Assembly (NCBI GenBank): GCA_903872075.1
Contig: CAIQJF010000018.1
Span: forward strand, 42,630-106,629
Length of the DNA: 64,000 nt
Reading direction: 5' to 3'
Source of the DNA: an uncultured Caulobacteraceae bacterium
GTDB lineage: Bacteria; Pseudomonadota; Alphaproteobacteria; Caulobacterales; Caulobacteraceae
The notes under the pieces are model-generated. The model was not told where the DNA came from and ran no database searches. It worked only from the letters and a program-made list of their open reading frames with translations. The first letter of the stretch is position 1; each line of letters begins with the position of its first letter. Both the position numbers and the translations under genes were made by a program. This document shows positions 1 to 9,109 of the stretch, in pieces.

Positions 1-338
1 CGCAGGGTCTGGCGGACGCCGCGCCCAGGGCCCTTACCCGGCGCACGATTGTCTACGCGCTCGCGACGTCGGCCAGCTACTTCGCTCTTCAGGTCAGCGC
101 TGTCTGGCTGACCTCCGGCGTGCTTCCCGCGGCGCCGTCGCCCGGTCCCCTGCAGTGGGCGCTGATCGTGCTCGCGGTGATCAGTTTCGGCCTCGTGGCC
201 GTGGTGCAGGCGATGTTCCCGCTCTGGGCCTACCACCCGGCCGCCGCGGGGCTGCGCGTGCATCTCTCCAACGGCTTCTACGCCAACGCCGTCTTCGACA
301 GGCTGCTTCGCGGCTGGCGCGTGCGTGGCGCAGGCTGA
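1..338 (+). CDS. dabB: Inorganic-carbon transporter subunit DabB, C-terminal end (partial)
   Basis: This is the last ~112 residues of a membrane protein whose start lies before the window; the reading frame begins at base 3. Two hydrophobic segments are visible (around bases 54-117 and 150-225), and the tail holds the run HLSNGFYANAVFDRLL, which resembles the C-terminus of the NuoL-like DabB family. In the known Dab system, DabB is the proton-conducting membrane partner of the cytoplasmic protein DabA, and the pair energises uptake of inorganic carbon. The complete dabA gene follows after a short gap, supporting the call. A Complex I NuoL subunit is less likely because no other nuo gene is present. 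Confidence 0.85.
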   Translation, partial: QGLADAAPRALTRRTIVYALATSASYFALQVSAVWLTSGVLPAAPSPGPLQWALIVLAVISFGLVAVVQAMFPLWAYHPAAAGLRVHLSNGFYANAVFDRLLRGWRVRGAG

Positions 339-393
339 TCCGACCGGAACCTGAAGAATGACCCATGAAGATCCCGCAAACCGGAGCAAGGCC

Positions 394-2778
394 ATGTCCC
401 TGAGTTCAGCCGCCGACCGCGCCGCGCGGGCGATCCCCCCGGTCTGGCCCCTGGCGTCGAGCGTCGCGGTCAATCCTTTCCTCGGCCAGACCCATGAAGG
501 CCTGGCCATGGTCGGGGCTCGCCTGGAACGGGTCGCCGGCGCGCCGGTCACCCTGCCGCGCAGCTGGTTTCAGGACAGGATCGAGAGCGGCGCGATCACC
601 GAAGCGGATCTCTCGGACGCCCTCGCGGCCGCAGCCCCGGCGATGCGCCCGGCCGACGTCACAGCCCTCAAGTCCGCGGCTCTGGCGTCGACACCCGAGG
701 TCAGAGCGGCGCCGACCATCGCCGACCTCGCCGCCGAGGCCTCGGGGATCGATTGGCCCGGGTTGATCGCCGAGCGCTTCGGCGCCTGGGCGGCGGGCTA
801 CCTCGATGAGGGGCAGGCGCTGTGGGCCGCGCCACGCGGCCGGGGCGCCTACGCCGCCTGGCGCGCTGTGGCGACCCACGATCTGACACCCGAGATCGTC
901 GGCCTTTCGGGGTTCGCCACCCATGTTTCGGAGGCGCCGGAGCATGCGGCGGAGGCGATCGCGGACGTGGTGGGGCGGCTCGCGCTCCCGGCCGCGGCCT
1001 TGGAGACCTATCTCCACCAGATGCTGATGACGCTGGGCGGCTGGGCGCAATATGCGCGCTACCGGCTCTGGCAGGCGGAACTCGCCGGCGGCGCGGACGC
1101 GACGATCACCGATTTCCTGGCGATCCGGCTGATCTGGGAAGCGGCGTTGTTCCAAAGGTACGAGGACCGGATCGGCGCCCGGTGGCGGGAGGTTGTCGCC
1201 CTGCACGCCTCGCCCGTGACGCCCACCCCGGACCAGGTCGTGGACGCCATCCTGCAAGAGGCGGCGGAACGCGCCGCCCAACGGGCCCAGGCCGAGACGC
1301 TTGCCCAGCCGTCTAAAGGGACGACGGACACCCGCCCCGCGCTACAGGCCGCCTTCTGCATCGACGTGCGCTCCGAGGTGTTTCGGCGGGCGCTGGAGTC
1401 GGTGAGTCCGGATATCCAGAGCCTGGGGTTCGCCGGCTTCTTTGGTCTCACCGCGTCGCATCGTCGCTTTGCCTCGGACGTTCGGGAGCACCGGCTTCCC
1501 GTCCTGCTGAACCCCGGTCTGACAACCTGTTCAGGTGGCCCGGAACACGCCGCGGCGGACCAAGCGGCCCGGTTCAAGGCGCGCGCGACGCGCGCCTGGG
1601 GGCGGTTCAAGCTGGCGGCCGTATCGTCCTTCGCCTTCGTCGAGGCCACGGGACCGGTCTACGCCGCCAAGCTGGTGGGGGACGCGCTGGGGCTGCACGG
1701 CGTGTCCGCGCCGAACGACCCCGCCCCGCGTCCCGATCCCGCCCTCGACCTCGCCGCACGGACGAAGGCGGCCGAGACCGTGCTGCGGGCCATGTCGCTG
1801 ACGACCAATTTCGCCAGACTGGTGCTGCTGGCCGGTCACGGCGCCAATGTGGTCAACAATCCCCATGCCAGCGGGCTGCATTGCGGCGCCTGCGGAGGAT
1901 ACTCGGGTGAGGTCAATGCGCGGTTGCTGGCCGCGCTGCTGAACGACCCGGAGGTGCGCGACGGCCTGGTTCCGCTGGGAATTGCGATTCCGGCCGATAG
2001 CCTCTTCCTCGGCGCCTTGCATGACACCACGACGGACGCCGTCACCCTCTACGCGGACGATCATCCCTCCGTGTCGCACCAGGCCGATGTCCGTCAGGCG
2101 ACACGGTGGCTTGAAACGGCCGGCGCGATCTCCCGGGGCGAGCGTGCTCTTCGATTGCCCAGAGCGGCGGGGGAGGGCAGCCTTGCCAGGCGTAGCCGCG
2201 ACTGGGCCGAGGTGCGCCCCGAGTGGGCGCTCGCGGGTTGCAAGGCGTTCATCGCCGCGCCGCGCCGGCGCACGGCCGGCAAGAGCCTGGAAGGCCGCGC
2301 CTTCCTGCATGACTACGATTGGAAGTCGGACAAGGGGTTTGGCGTTCTGGAGTTGATCCTGACGGCGCCGGTGGTGGTCGCGAGCTGGATCAGCCTGCAG
2401 TACTATGGATCGACCGTGGCGCCGGGGGTGTTCGGCGGCGGCAACAAGCTGCTGCACAACGTGGTCGGCGGTGTCGGCGTCATCGAGGGCAACGGCGGCC
2501 CCTTGCGGGCCGGTCTCCCCTGGCAATCCGTCCATGATGGCGAGCGCTTTGCGCACGAGCCACTGCGTCTGTCGGTCTGCGTGGAAGCGCCGCGCGAGGC
2601 GATGAGCGAGATTCTCAGGCGCCATGACGGAGTCCGAGCTTTGTTCGACAATCGCTGGCTGCACCTCTTCGCGCTCGACGATCAGGGGCAGATGGCCTGG
2701 CGCTATGCCGGGGACCTGCAATGGACCGCCGTGGGTGTCCCATCCGGCCCGGCCATCGGTTTGAAGATGGCGGGCTGA
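394..2778 (+). CDS. dabA: Inorganic-carbon transporter subunit DabA (UPF0753/DUF2309)
   Basis: DabA is a beta-carbonic-anhydrase-like protein that couples to DabB to load bicarbonate into the cytoplasm. Counting from the ATG at 394 (794 aa), the zinc-site residues described for DabA are all visible: C322 and D324 in FCIDVRSE, H482 in LLAGHG and C497 in HCGACGG. The C-D and H-C spacings (2 and 15) equal those of the characterised Halothiobacillus protein. I chose 394 because GGAGC lies 7 bases upstream and homologues start close to the PVWPL...VNPFLG region; an in-frame ATG at 358 would add 12 residues. It probably forms an operon with dabB and possibly cysD. Confidence 0.93.
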   Translation: MSLSSAADRAARAIPPVWPLASSVAVNPFLGQTHEGLAMVGARLERVAGAPVTLPRSWFQDRIESGAITEADLSDALAAAAPAMRPADVTALKSAALASTPEVRAAPTIADLAAEASGIDWPGLIAERFGAWAAGYLDEGQALWAAPRGRGAYAAWRAVATHDLTPEIVGLSGFATHVSEAPEHAAEAIADVVGRLALPAAALETYLHQMLMTLGGWAQYARYRLWQAELAGGADATITDFLAIRLIWEAALFQRYEDRIGARWREVVALHASPVTPTPDQVVDAILQEAAERAAQRAQAETLAQPSKGTTDTRPALQAAFCIDVRSEVFRRALESVSPDIQSLGFAGFFGLTASHRRFASDVREHRLPVLLNPGLTTCSGGPEHAAADQAARFKARATRAWGRFKLAAVSSFAFVEATGPVYAAKLVGDALGLHGVSAPNDPAPRPDPALDLAARTKAAETVLRAMSLTTNFARLVLLAGHGANVVNNPHASGLHCGACGGYSGEVNARLLAALLNDPEVRDGLVPLGIAIPADSLFLGALHDTTTDAVTLYADDHPSVSHQADVRQATRWLETAGAISRGERALRLPRAAGEGSLARRSRDWAEVRPEWALAGCKAFIAAPRRRTAGKSLEGRAFLHDYDWKSDKGFGVLELILTAPVVVASWISLQYYGSTVAPGVFGGGNKLLHNVVGGVGVIEGNGGPLRAGLPWQSVHDGERFAHEPLRLSVCVEAPREAMSEILRRHDGVRALFDNRWLHLFALDDQGQMAWRYAGDLQWTAVGVPSGPAIGLKMAG

Positions 2779-2826
2779 CCCCTGTCTCGCTGAGCCCTTC
2801 GGTCCCTTGAACGGAGTTGTTCCGCC

Positions 2827-3732
2827 GTGAAACACGCAGGCTCTCACCTGTCGCGCCTCGAATCCGAGTCCATCCACATCATCCGGGAGGCGGTCGCCGA
2901 AGCGCGCAATCCCGTCATGCTGTTCTCGGCGGGGAAGGACTCGACCGTCATGGCGCATCTTGCGCTCCGGGCCTTCTATCCGTCCAAGCCGCCGTTTCCC
3001 CTGCTGCACGTGGACTCGACCTGGGAGTTCCAGTCCTTGATCGCGTTCCGCGACGCCTTCGCGCGCGAACACGGTTTCGAACTCATCGCTCATTCCAATG
3101 AGGAAGGCCGTGCCGCGGGGATCAATCCCTTCGATCATGGGGATCGCTACACCCTGGTCATGCGGACCGAGCCCCTCAAGACCGCCCTCGACGCCGGGGG
3201 CTATGACATCATCTTCGGCGGCGCCCGTCGCGACGAGGAAAAGTCGCGGGCCAAGGAGCGCATCATGTCGGTTCGGGGCGCCGGCCATGCCTGGGAGCCA
3301 CGCCAGCAGCGCCCGGAACTCTGGCGGCTGTACAATACGCGCCTTGGCAAGGATCAGACGGCCCGTGTCTTTCCGCTATCCAACTGGACGGAGACCGACA
3401 TCTGGGCCTACGCTCTGCTCAAGGGCATTGCGCTCGCTCCGCTCTATTACGCAGCGCCGCGACCGGTGATCGCACGCGGCGCCGCCTTCATCGTGGTCGA
3501 TGACGAAAGCCGGATGCGCTTCCAGCCGGGCGACCGGATCACCACTCGCAAGGTCCGTTTCCGCACCTTGGGTTGCTGGCCGGTTACCGGCGCCATCGAG
3601 TCCGACGCCGCCGATCTGACGGCCGTCGTGGACGAAACGCTGCAGGCGTCGGCCTCGGAGCGGCAGGGACGCCTCAGCGATGGGGAGGATGGCGGCTCAC
3701 TCGAACAGAAGAAGCGCGAAGGCTATTTCTGA
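2827..3732 (+). CDS. cysD: Sulfate adenylyltransferase subunit 2 (CysD) without an adjacent CysN
   Basis: The 301-aa product is of the usual CysD length and belongs to the PAPS-reductase-like PP-loop family, with the ATP-binding loop [10 protein letters not shown] at residues 33-42 and the conserved [15 protein letters not shown] segment. CysD normally forms APS from ATP and sulfate together with the GTPase CysN. No cysN or cysC follows here; the next gene is an ArsC-family protein. The start is a GTG with GGAG about 11 bases upstream. It sits 48 bases after dabA, so the two are likely co-transcribed. Whether it acts with a distant CysN or has another role cannot be read from the sequence. 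Confidence 0.9.
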   Translation: MKHAGSHLSRLESESIHIIREAVAEARNPVMLFSAGKDSTVMAHLALRAFYPSKPPFPLLHVDSTWEFQSLIAFRDAFAREHGFELIAHSNEEGRAAGINPFDHGDRYTLVMRTEPLKTALDAGGYDIIFGGARRDEEKSRAKERIMSVRGAGHAWEPRQQRPELWRLYNTRLGKDQTARVFPLSNWTETDIWAYALLKGIALAPLYYAAPRPVIARGAAFIVVDDESRMRFQPGDRITTRKVRFRTLGCWPVTGAIESDAADLTAVVDETLQASASERQGRLSDGEDGGSLEQKKREGYF

Positions 3733-3781
3733 GACTGCGTCGCGCCTAAGGAGGCTCTGAAATCAGAGGAGACCCAAGCCG

Positions 3782-4132
3782 ATGAGCGTGACGATTCACG
3801 GGATCAAGGCCTGTGACACCATGAAGAAGGCGCGCGACTGGCTGGATGCGCACGGCGTGGCCTACGCCTTCCACGACTACAAGGTCTCGGGCGTCGACCG
3901 CGCCACCCTGGCGCGCTGGGCGGGCGAGGTGGGCTGGGAGGCGTTGCTGAACCGGTCGGGGACGACCTTCCGCAAGCTGCCCGACGCCGACCGGGCCGAT
4001 CTCTCGCTCGACAAGGCGCTCGATCTGATGGTCGTGCAGCCCTCGATGATCAAACGGCCGGTGCTTCAGTCGGACGGTGGCCTGATCGTCGGATTCAAGC
4101 CGGACGTCTACGCCGCCCGGCTGGCAGGCTGA
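3782..4132 (+). CDS. ArsC/Spx-family thioredoxin-fold protein (YffB-like)
   Basis: This 116-aa protein has the N-terminal motif GIKACDTMKKA, with one cysteine at position 11, and the conserved C-terminal PSMIKRPVL found in the ArsC/Spx/YffB family of thioredoxin-like proteins. Classical glutaredoxin-coupled arsenate reductases also have one N-terminal cysteine, but the GIKxCDTMKKA form is typical of YffB proteins, which are poorly characterised. AGGAG-like sequence precedes the ATG. It follows cysD by 49 bases and may be the last gene of the dab transcript. Its end overlaps the end of the convergent mgtA gene by 38 bases. Confidence 0.82.
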   Translation: MSVTIHGIKACDTMKKARDWLDAHGVAYAFHDYKVSGVDRATLARWAGEVGWEALLNRSGTTFRKLPDADRADLSLDKALDLMVVQPSMIKRPVLQSDGGLIVGFKPDVYAARLAG

Positions 4133-6626
4133 CGGAGGCGGTGGCGAAGGGTTTGAGCAGTTCGGCGCACACAAGATAGAGCGCCACCAACCCCGTCATG
4201 GCCGCAAGGATCGGCGGCGAGGGCAACTGAAATCCGAACCACGCGCCTACCGGCGACAGGGCGAGGGCCAGGGCGACGGCCAGGGCGCCGAGGGTGGTGA
4301 TGGCCAGGAACCGGTTGGGGAGGTCCTTCCAGGGTCGGCCCCGGGTGCGGATGAGGAACACCACCAGGGTCTGGGTGGCGATGGATTCCACGAACCAGCT
4401 GGTCCGGAACGTCTCCGGCGCGGCGTGAAACACCCAGACAAGCACGCCGAAAGTCGCCAGGTCGAAGGCCGACGAGAGCGGCCCCATGACCGCCGCGAAA
4501 CGCACGATGTCGGCCTGCCGCCAGCGTTGCGGCTTGGCGATGTCGACAGAGCGGACGTCGTCGAAGGGGATGCCGATCTCGGAGAAATCGTAGAGCAGGT
4601 TGTTCAGCAGAATTTGAGTCGCCAGCATCGGCAGGAAGGGGAGGAACAGCGACGCCGCGGCCATGGAGAGCATGTTGCCGAAATTGGAACTGGCGCCCAT
4701 GCGGACGTACTTGAGGATATTGGCGAAGGTCCGCCGGCCTTCCTCGACGCCGTCGGCCACCACGGCGAGGTCGGCGTCCATCAGGATCATGTCGGCGGCG
4801 GCGCGGGCCACGCCGGTGGCGCCGTCTACGGATAGCCCTACGTCGGCTGCCTTGATGCCGGGCCCGTCATTCACGCCGTCGCCCATGAAGCCGACGATCT
4901 CGCCGCGCTCGCGGAGCGCCCGGACGATGCGCACCTTCTGATCGGGGGAGAGGCGTGCGAACACGTCGGTGTCGCCCGCCCGGACCTTCAGCGCCGGGGC
5001 CGAGAGCGCATCGAGGTCGGCCCCGGTGAGGATGCGTTCGGTCCTCAGGCCGACGATCCTGGCGAGTCGCTCCACCACCAGCGGATCGTCGCCGGACAGG
5101 ATCACCACCCGCACGCCGGCGCCGGCGAGCCGGGCCACCGCCGCCGCGGCGCTGGGCTTCGGAGGATCGGCGAAGGTGCAGAGGCCCTCGAGGACCATGT
5201 CCTTGGCGTCGTCGGGGGTCGGGTCACGCCACGCGTCCTGCCAGGGCCGCGAGGCGACCGCCACCGACCGCAGCCCCTCCGCCGCGAGGGCATGGATCCG
5301 GCCCAGGGCGGCGGTTCGTTCGGCCTCCCCAAAAGGCGTGCCGGCGGCCTGAGAGCAGACGTCGAGGACTGCCTTGGGCGCGCCCTTGACGATCAGGATC
5401 CGGCCGTCGGGACCTTCGGCCAGAACCGCGCCCAGCCGGCGCTGGTAGTCGAAGGGCAGCAGCCCTCGCCGCGTCCAGCCCGCCGCCGCGCCTGGCTCCG
5501 CTTCTGCCAGAGCCAGGTCGAGCGAACCTTTGTCGCCGCCAAGGCTGGCGGCCACGGCGGCCAGGTGACCCGGCCGCGGGTCCGACACGCCGCCGGGCGC
5601 CAGCGATCCCGCGAGGGCGATCTGGGCCAGGGTGAGGGTGCCGGTCTTGTCGGTGCACAGCACCGTCATGGCGCCGAGGTCGTGAATCGCGGCGAGGCGT
5701 TTGACGATGACCTTCCGCTTCGACATCCGCACGGCGCCGCGCGACAGGGTGACCGTAGTGATCATCGGCAGCAGTTCGGGCGTCAGGCCGACGGCCAGGG
5801 CGACAGAGAACATCAGCGACTGGATGAGCGGCCGGCCGAAGGCGACGTTGGCCGCCAGGACACCGACCACCAGCACGGCGGTCGCCCGGGCGACCAGGAA
5901 GCCGAGTTGGCGCAGGTCGTGCTGGAAGGGCGAAATTTCCGCGGTCGCGTTGAGCGATTTCGCGGCCTTGCCAAACAGAGTCTCGGCGCCAGTGCCGACG
6001 GCGAGGATGGTGGCTTCGCCGGTCTGGACGATGGCGCCGCGGAAAACCGCGTTGCCCGCGTCCGACGGGTTCGTGGCGGCGCTGGCGCCGGGCCGCTTGA
6101 CCACGCCGTAGGGCTCGCCCGTCAGGGCCGCCTCGTTGACCGTGAGGGCGGAGGAGGTGAGCACGAGGCCGTCGGCCGGGACGATGTCGCCGACGTCGAG
6201 GCGGATGATGTCGCCGGGGACGACGTCGCGCGCCTCGATTTCGGTCCACTTGCCGTCGCGCATGGCCTCGGCGTGATCGGCAACCGATTGCCGCAGAGCC
6301 TCGGCAGCCTTCTTGGCGCCGCCTTCCTGCACGGTGTCCAGGGTCACCGACGCCCCCAGGATCGCCAGGATGATCACCGCGCTGGGGGCATCACCCGTGG
6401 CCGCCGACACCACCGCCGCGGCGATCAGGATCAGGCACATGGGTTCAAGAAGGCGGCGCACCACCGCGCCGATGACGCCCGCTTCACGCGCTTCCGCGTC
6501 AGCGTTGGGGCCATATTTCGCCAGACGGGCGCCTGCCGCCGGGGTTGTCAGGCCGTTGAGGTCACAACCGAGCGTCGCGGCCGTCTCGGCGGGCGTGGAG
6601 GTCCAGAAGGGTTTGGCGCTCGCCAG
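4095..6626 (-). CDS. mgtA: Magnesium-importing P-type ATPase MgtA, probable CTG start
   Basis: A P3-type ATPase that would import Mg2+ across the inner membrane using ATP. It has an N-terminal cation-ATPase domain, the actuator motif LTGEP, the phosphorylation motif DKTGTLT (Asp about residue 326), the hinge MGDGVNDGP, and several membrane segments at the N-terminal third and C-terminus. The product is ~843 aa against 898 in E. coli MgtA. No ATG, GTG or TTG lies at a sensible place: the only well-placed codon is CTG at 6626-6624, preceded by the perfect purine-rich GGAGAGGAG at a 6-base spacing. The gene follows acuI by 26 bases on the same strand, so it has no room for a long Mg2+-sensing leader. 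Confidence 0.9.
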   Translation of the reverse strand: MASAKPFWTSTPAETAATLGCDLNGLTTPAAGARLAKYGPNADAEAREAGVIGAVVRRLLEPMCLILIAAAVVSAATGDAPSAVIILAILGASVTLDTVQEGGAKKAAEALRQSVADHAEAMRDGKWTEIEARDVVPGDIIRLDVGDIVPADGLVLTSSALTVNEAALTGEPYGVVKRPGASAATNPSDAGNAVFRGAIVQTGEATILAVGTGAETLFGKAAKSLNATAEISPFQHDLRQLGFLVARATAVLVVGVLAANVAFGRPLIQSLMFSVALAVGLTPELLPMITTVTLSRGAVRMSKRKVIVKRLAAIHDLGAMTVLCTDKTGTLTLAQIALAGSLAPGGVSDPRPGHLAAVAASLGGDKGSLDLALAEAEPGAAAGWTRRGLLPFDYQRRLGAVLAEGPDGRILIVKGAPKAVLDVCSQAAGTPFGEAERTAALGRIHALAAEGLRSVAVASRPWQDAWRDPTPDDAKDMVLEGLCTFADPPKPSAAAAVARLAGAGVRVVILSGDDPLVVERLARIVGLRTERILTGADLDALSAPALKVRAGDTDVFARLSPDQKVRIVRALRERGEIVGFMGDGVNDGPGIKAADVGLSVDGATGVARAAADMILMDADLAVVADGVEEGRRTFANILKYVRMGASSNFGNMLSMAAASLFLPFLPMLATQILLNNLLYDFSEIGIPFDDVRSVDIAKPQRWRQADIVRFAAVMGPLSSAFDLATFGVLVWVFHAAPETFRTSWFVESIATQTLVVFLIRTRGRPWKDLPNRFLAITTLGALAVALALALSPVGAWFGFQLPSPPILAAMTGLVALYLVCAELLKPFATASVSLPAGRRRRPA

Positions 6627-6652
6627 TTGGGGCTCCTCTCCGGCCCTGGGGC

Positions 6653-7645
6653 CTAGGCGTTCACGTCCACGAGCATGCGGCCTCGCACCTCGCCGCGCAG
6701 GATGGCCGCGCATAGGGAGGGAACGTCGGCCAGGGTGGCCGGTTGCGTCATGGCGTCGAGTTTCGCCATGTCCAGGTCGGTGGCGAGCCGCGCCCAGGCC
6801 GTCAGTCGGCCGGCGCGGGGATGCTGCACCGAGTCGATGCCGCACAGGGTGACGCCACGCAGGAGGAAGGGGGCGAGGTTGGCCGGCAGGTCGATGCCCT
6901 GGGCGAGGCCGCAGGCGGAGACGGCGCCCTCATAGCTGGTTCCCGCCAGAACATTGGCCAGGGTGTGGCTGCCGACGCTGTCCACCGCTCCGGCCCAGCG
7001 CTCCTTGCCAAGCGGCCGGCCGGGCGCGGAGAGTTCGGCGCGGTCAATGATCTCGGCGGCGCCGAGCGAGGTAAGATAGGCGCCTTCGCTCGCCTTGCGG
7101 CCGGTGGAGGCGATGACGCGGTAGCCGAGCTTCGCCAGCAGGGCGATGGCGACACTGCCCACGCCGCCGGCCGCCCCGGTGACCAGGACATCGCCCGAGG
7201 CGGGGGTCAATCCCTGCTTCTCCAGCGCGAGGATCGCCAGCATGGCGGTGTAGCCGGCGGTGCCGATGGCCATGGCGCGGGCGTTGGAGATCGCCTCGGG
7301 CAGTTTGATGAGCCATTCGCCCTTCACCCGGGCGCGCTGGGCGTAGCCGCCGTGCCAGACTTCGCTGAGGCCATAGCCGTTCTGCACCACCCGGTCGCCG
7401 GCGGCGAAGTCGGGATGGGCGGAGGATTCGACGACGCCGGAGAAGTCGATGCCGGGGGTGAGCGGAAAGGACCGGACGATCGGCGCGGCGCCTGTGAGGG
7501 CAAGGCCGTCTTTATAGTTCACCGTCGAATAGTCGACGCGGACCGTGACATCGCCGTCCATCAGGTCGCTGTCGGTCAGGTCGACGAACCGCGCCTCCTG
7601 GCCGGCGTCGGTCTTGTAGAGGCGGATGGCGCGGAAGGTGGACAT
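6653..7645 (-). CDS. acuI: Acrylyl-CoA reductase-like MDR oxidoreductase (AcuI/YhdH family)
   Basis: A 330-aa zinc-independent medium-chain dehydrogenase/reductase. The N-terminal catalytic domain holds DYSTVNYKDGLALTG and the PGIDFSGVV motif; the Rossmann part carries VTGAAGGVGSVAIALL, a nucleotide-binding loop typical of NADPH-using YhdH/AcuI proteins. AcuI reduces acryloyl-CoA to propionyl-CoA, which detoxifies reactive acryloyl-CoA. The C-terminal run RGRMLVDVN matches the family end. It is the first gene of a two-gene unit with mgtA; no functional link between the two is evident. Substrate assignment rests only on family resemblance. Confidence 0.85.
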   Translation of the reverse strand: MSTFRAIRLYKTDAGQEARFVDLTDSDLMDGDVTVRVDYSTVNYKDGLALTGAAPIVRSFPLTPGIDFSGVVESSAHPDFAAGDRVVQNGYGLSEVWHGGYAQRARVKGEWLIKLPEAISNARAMAIGTAGYTAMLAILALEKQGLTPASGDVLVTGAAGGVGSVAIALLAKLGYRVIASTGRKASEGAYLTSLGAAEIIDRAELSAPGRPLGKERWAGAVDSVGSHTLANVLAGTSYEGAVSACGLAQGIDLPANLAPFLLRGVTLCGIDSVQHPRAGRLTAWARLATDLDMAKLDAMTQPATLADVPSLCAAILRGEVRGRMLVDVNA

Positions 7646-7720
7646 GACGGGATCCTGGGGCGGCTTGAGGCTTCTGGGCGAGGGCTATAGGACCCCCCGC
7701 CGCGGCTTGCAAAGCCGGGT

Positions 7721-8023
7721 TCAACCGCCTGCGCCGGGAAGCCCCTTCAGCACGGTCACGGCGCCATCGGAGGCGGCGTGGCGATGTTTCGCCAGCGCCT
7801 GATAGTCGTCGGAATGGAACCAGGCGTCGAAGGCCTCCTGGCTCGGAAATTCGATCAGCACCGACCGGGTCCAAGGCCAGTCGCCTTCCTTCACAGTTGG
7901 GGTCTCGTCGACTGAAAGCAACCGCCCGCTGTGCCGGGAGAAGATCTCCATGAAGCCGCGCTCATAGGCGCCGTAGGTCTCGCGGTCGGTGATTTTGAGC
8001 AGGGCTACAGCGTAGACGGACAT
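7721..8023 (-). CDS. DUF1330 family protein
   Basis: A 100-aa protein of the DUF1330 ferredoxin-like (dimeric alpha/beta barrel) family, recognisable from YAVALLKITDRETYGAYERG at the N-terminus and the middle EFPSQEAFDAWFHSDDYQAL. The biochemical role of the family is unknown. The ATG at 8023 gives the normal family length; the same frame stays open far upstream, but that part is antisense to the hydrolase at 8132 and shows no protein-like features. It is divergently arranged with that hydrolase, with about 108 bases between them. Confidence 0.88.
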   Translation of the reverse strand: MSVYAVALLKITDRETYGAYERGFMEIFSRHSGRLLSVDETPTVKEGDWPWTRSVLIEFPSQEAFDAWFHSDDYQALAKHRHAASDGAVTVLKGLPGAGG

Positions 8024-8131
8024 GGGCGATCCTGGGTTTGGGAAGGTGGGCAATAGGCCTGTATTTTCTGAAGCGGTCGAGGCGCGCGGCGTGTTACGGC
8101 GAAATCGTCCCTGCCGCTGACGAGACCGATC

Positions 8132-9106
8132 ATGAGCCCCCGAACCCGAAGCGCCATCGCGCGTCTGCTCCTGCTGCTGGTCGGTTTGGCCGTTGGGGCC
8201 GTTATGCTGGCGGCCGCGTTCGCGCCCTATGTGTTCGCCGAGTTGGCCCCCATCCTCGATCGTCACGCCATCGTCGATCCGGGCCCCGCGAAGATCGCCA
8301 AGGGCCGCATGGTCGATGACTATTTCGCGGTGGAGGATCTCGGCGCCGGCGTCTTCGCCATCGGCGAGCCGCGCTACTATCAGCAGAACTACGCCTATCT
8401 GATCGTGGGGTCGCAGCGGGCGGTGCTGTTCGACTCCGGAACCGGGACGCGCAACATCCGCCCCGTGGTCGAGAGCCTCACGAAGCTGCCGGTGACCGTG
8501 ATGGTGTCGCACCTGCACTTCGATCATCTGGGCGGGATCGACGCTTTCGGCGAGCTTGCCGCGATCGACCTGCCCCGGACGCGGGCTATGGTCCAAGACG
8601 GTCGTCTGACTCCTGGCCGCCACGCGTACATGGGCTTCGTGGATGGTCGCTCGCCGCCGTCGCCGCGCGTGAGCGCCTGGCTGGCGCCGGGGAGCACGAT
8701 CGACCTGGGCGGGCGCTCGCTGAAGGTTCTGTCGACGCCTGGCCACACGCCTACTTCCATGGCGCTCTTCGACCCGGCCGCCCATCGCCTGTTTATCGGC
8801 GACTACATCTATCCGACGACGCTCTATGCCTTCCTGCCCGGCTCCAGTCTCTCGACCTATCACGCCACGGCGCAGCGCCTGCTGGCCGACCTTCCGGCCG
8901 ATACGATCCTGTGGGGCGCTCATTGTTGCCGGGCCGGGGAGGGCGTCGCCGCGCCGTGGCTGGCGATGAGCGATCTGCGCGACATGGACCGGGCTGTCGA
9001 GGCGGTGCGCGCAGGAACCGCGACGTCGACCGGATTCTATCCGCGGCGCTTTCCCGTGAGCCGGCAGATGACCCTTGCCACCGGGTTCGCCTGGAACAAT
9101 CGCTGA
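8132..9106 (+). CDS. Metallo-beta-lactamase-fold hydrolase, membrane-anchored or exported
   Basis: A 324-aa protein with an N-terminal hydrophobic segment (residues ~11-34) that is a signal anchor or signal peptide, followed by an MBL domain. The zinc motif HLHFDHLGG is at residues 127-135 (H127, H129, D131, H132), with later ligands probably in STPGHTP and IGDYI. Many such proteins hydrolyse small esters, lactones or thioesters in the periplasm; the substrate cannot be told. It converges on the serine hydrolase gene that ends 4 bases downstream. Confidence 0.85.
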   Translation: MSPRTRSAIARLLLLLVGLAVGAVMLAAAFAPYVFAELAPILDRHAIVDPGPAKIAKGRMVDDYFAVEDLGAGVFAIGEPRYYQQNYAYLIVGSQRAVLFDSGTGTRNIRPVVESLTKLPVTVMVSHLHFDHLGGIDAFGELAAIDLPRTRAMVQDGRLTPGRHAYMGFVDGRSPPSPRVSAWLAPGSTIDLGGRSLKVLSTPGHTPTSMALFDPAAHRLFIGDYIYPTTLYAFLPGSSLSTYHATAQRLLADLPADTILWGAHCCRAGEGVAAPWLAMSDLRDMDRAVEAVRAGTATSTGFYPRRFPVSRQMTLATGFAWNNR

Positions 9107-9109
9107 CCC

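Noticed and set aside
5292..6656. A 454-codon open frame antisense to mgtA.
   Set aside because: Composition is typical of a shadow frame; mgtA shows complete P-type ATPase motifs on the other strand.
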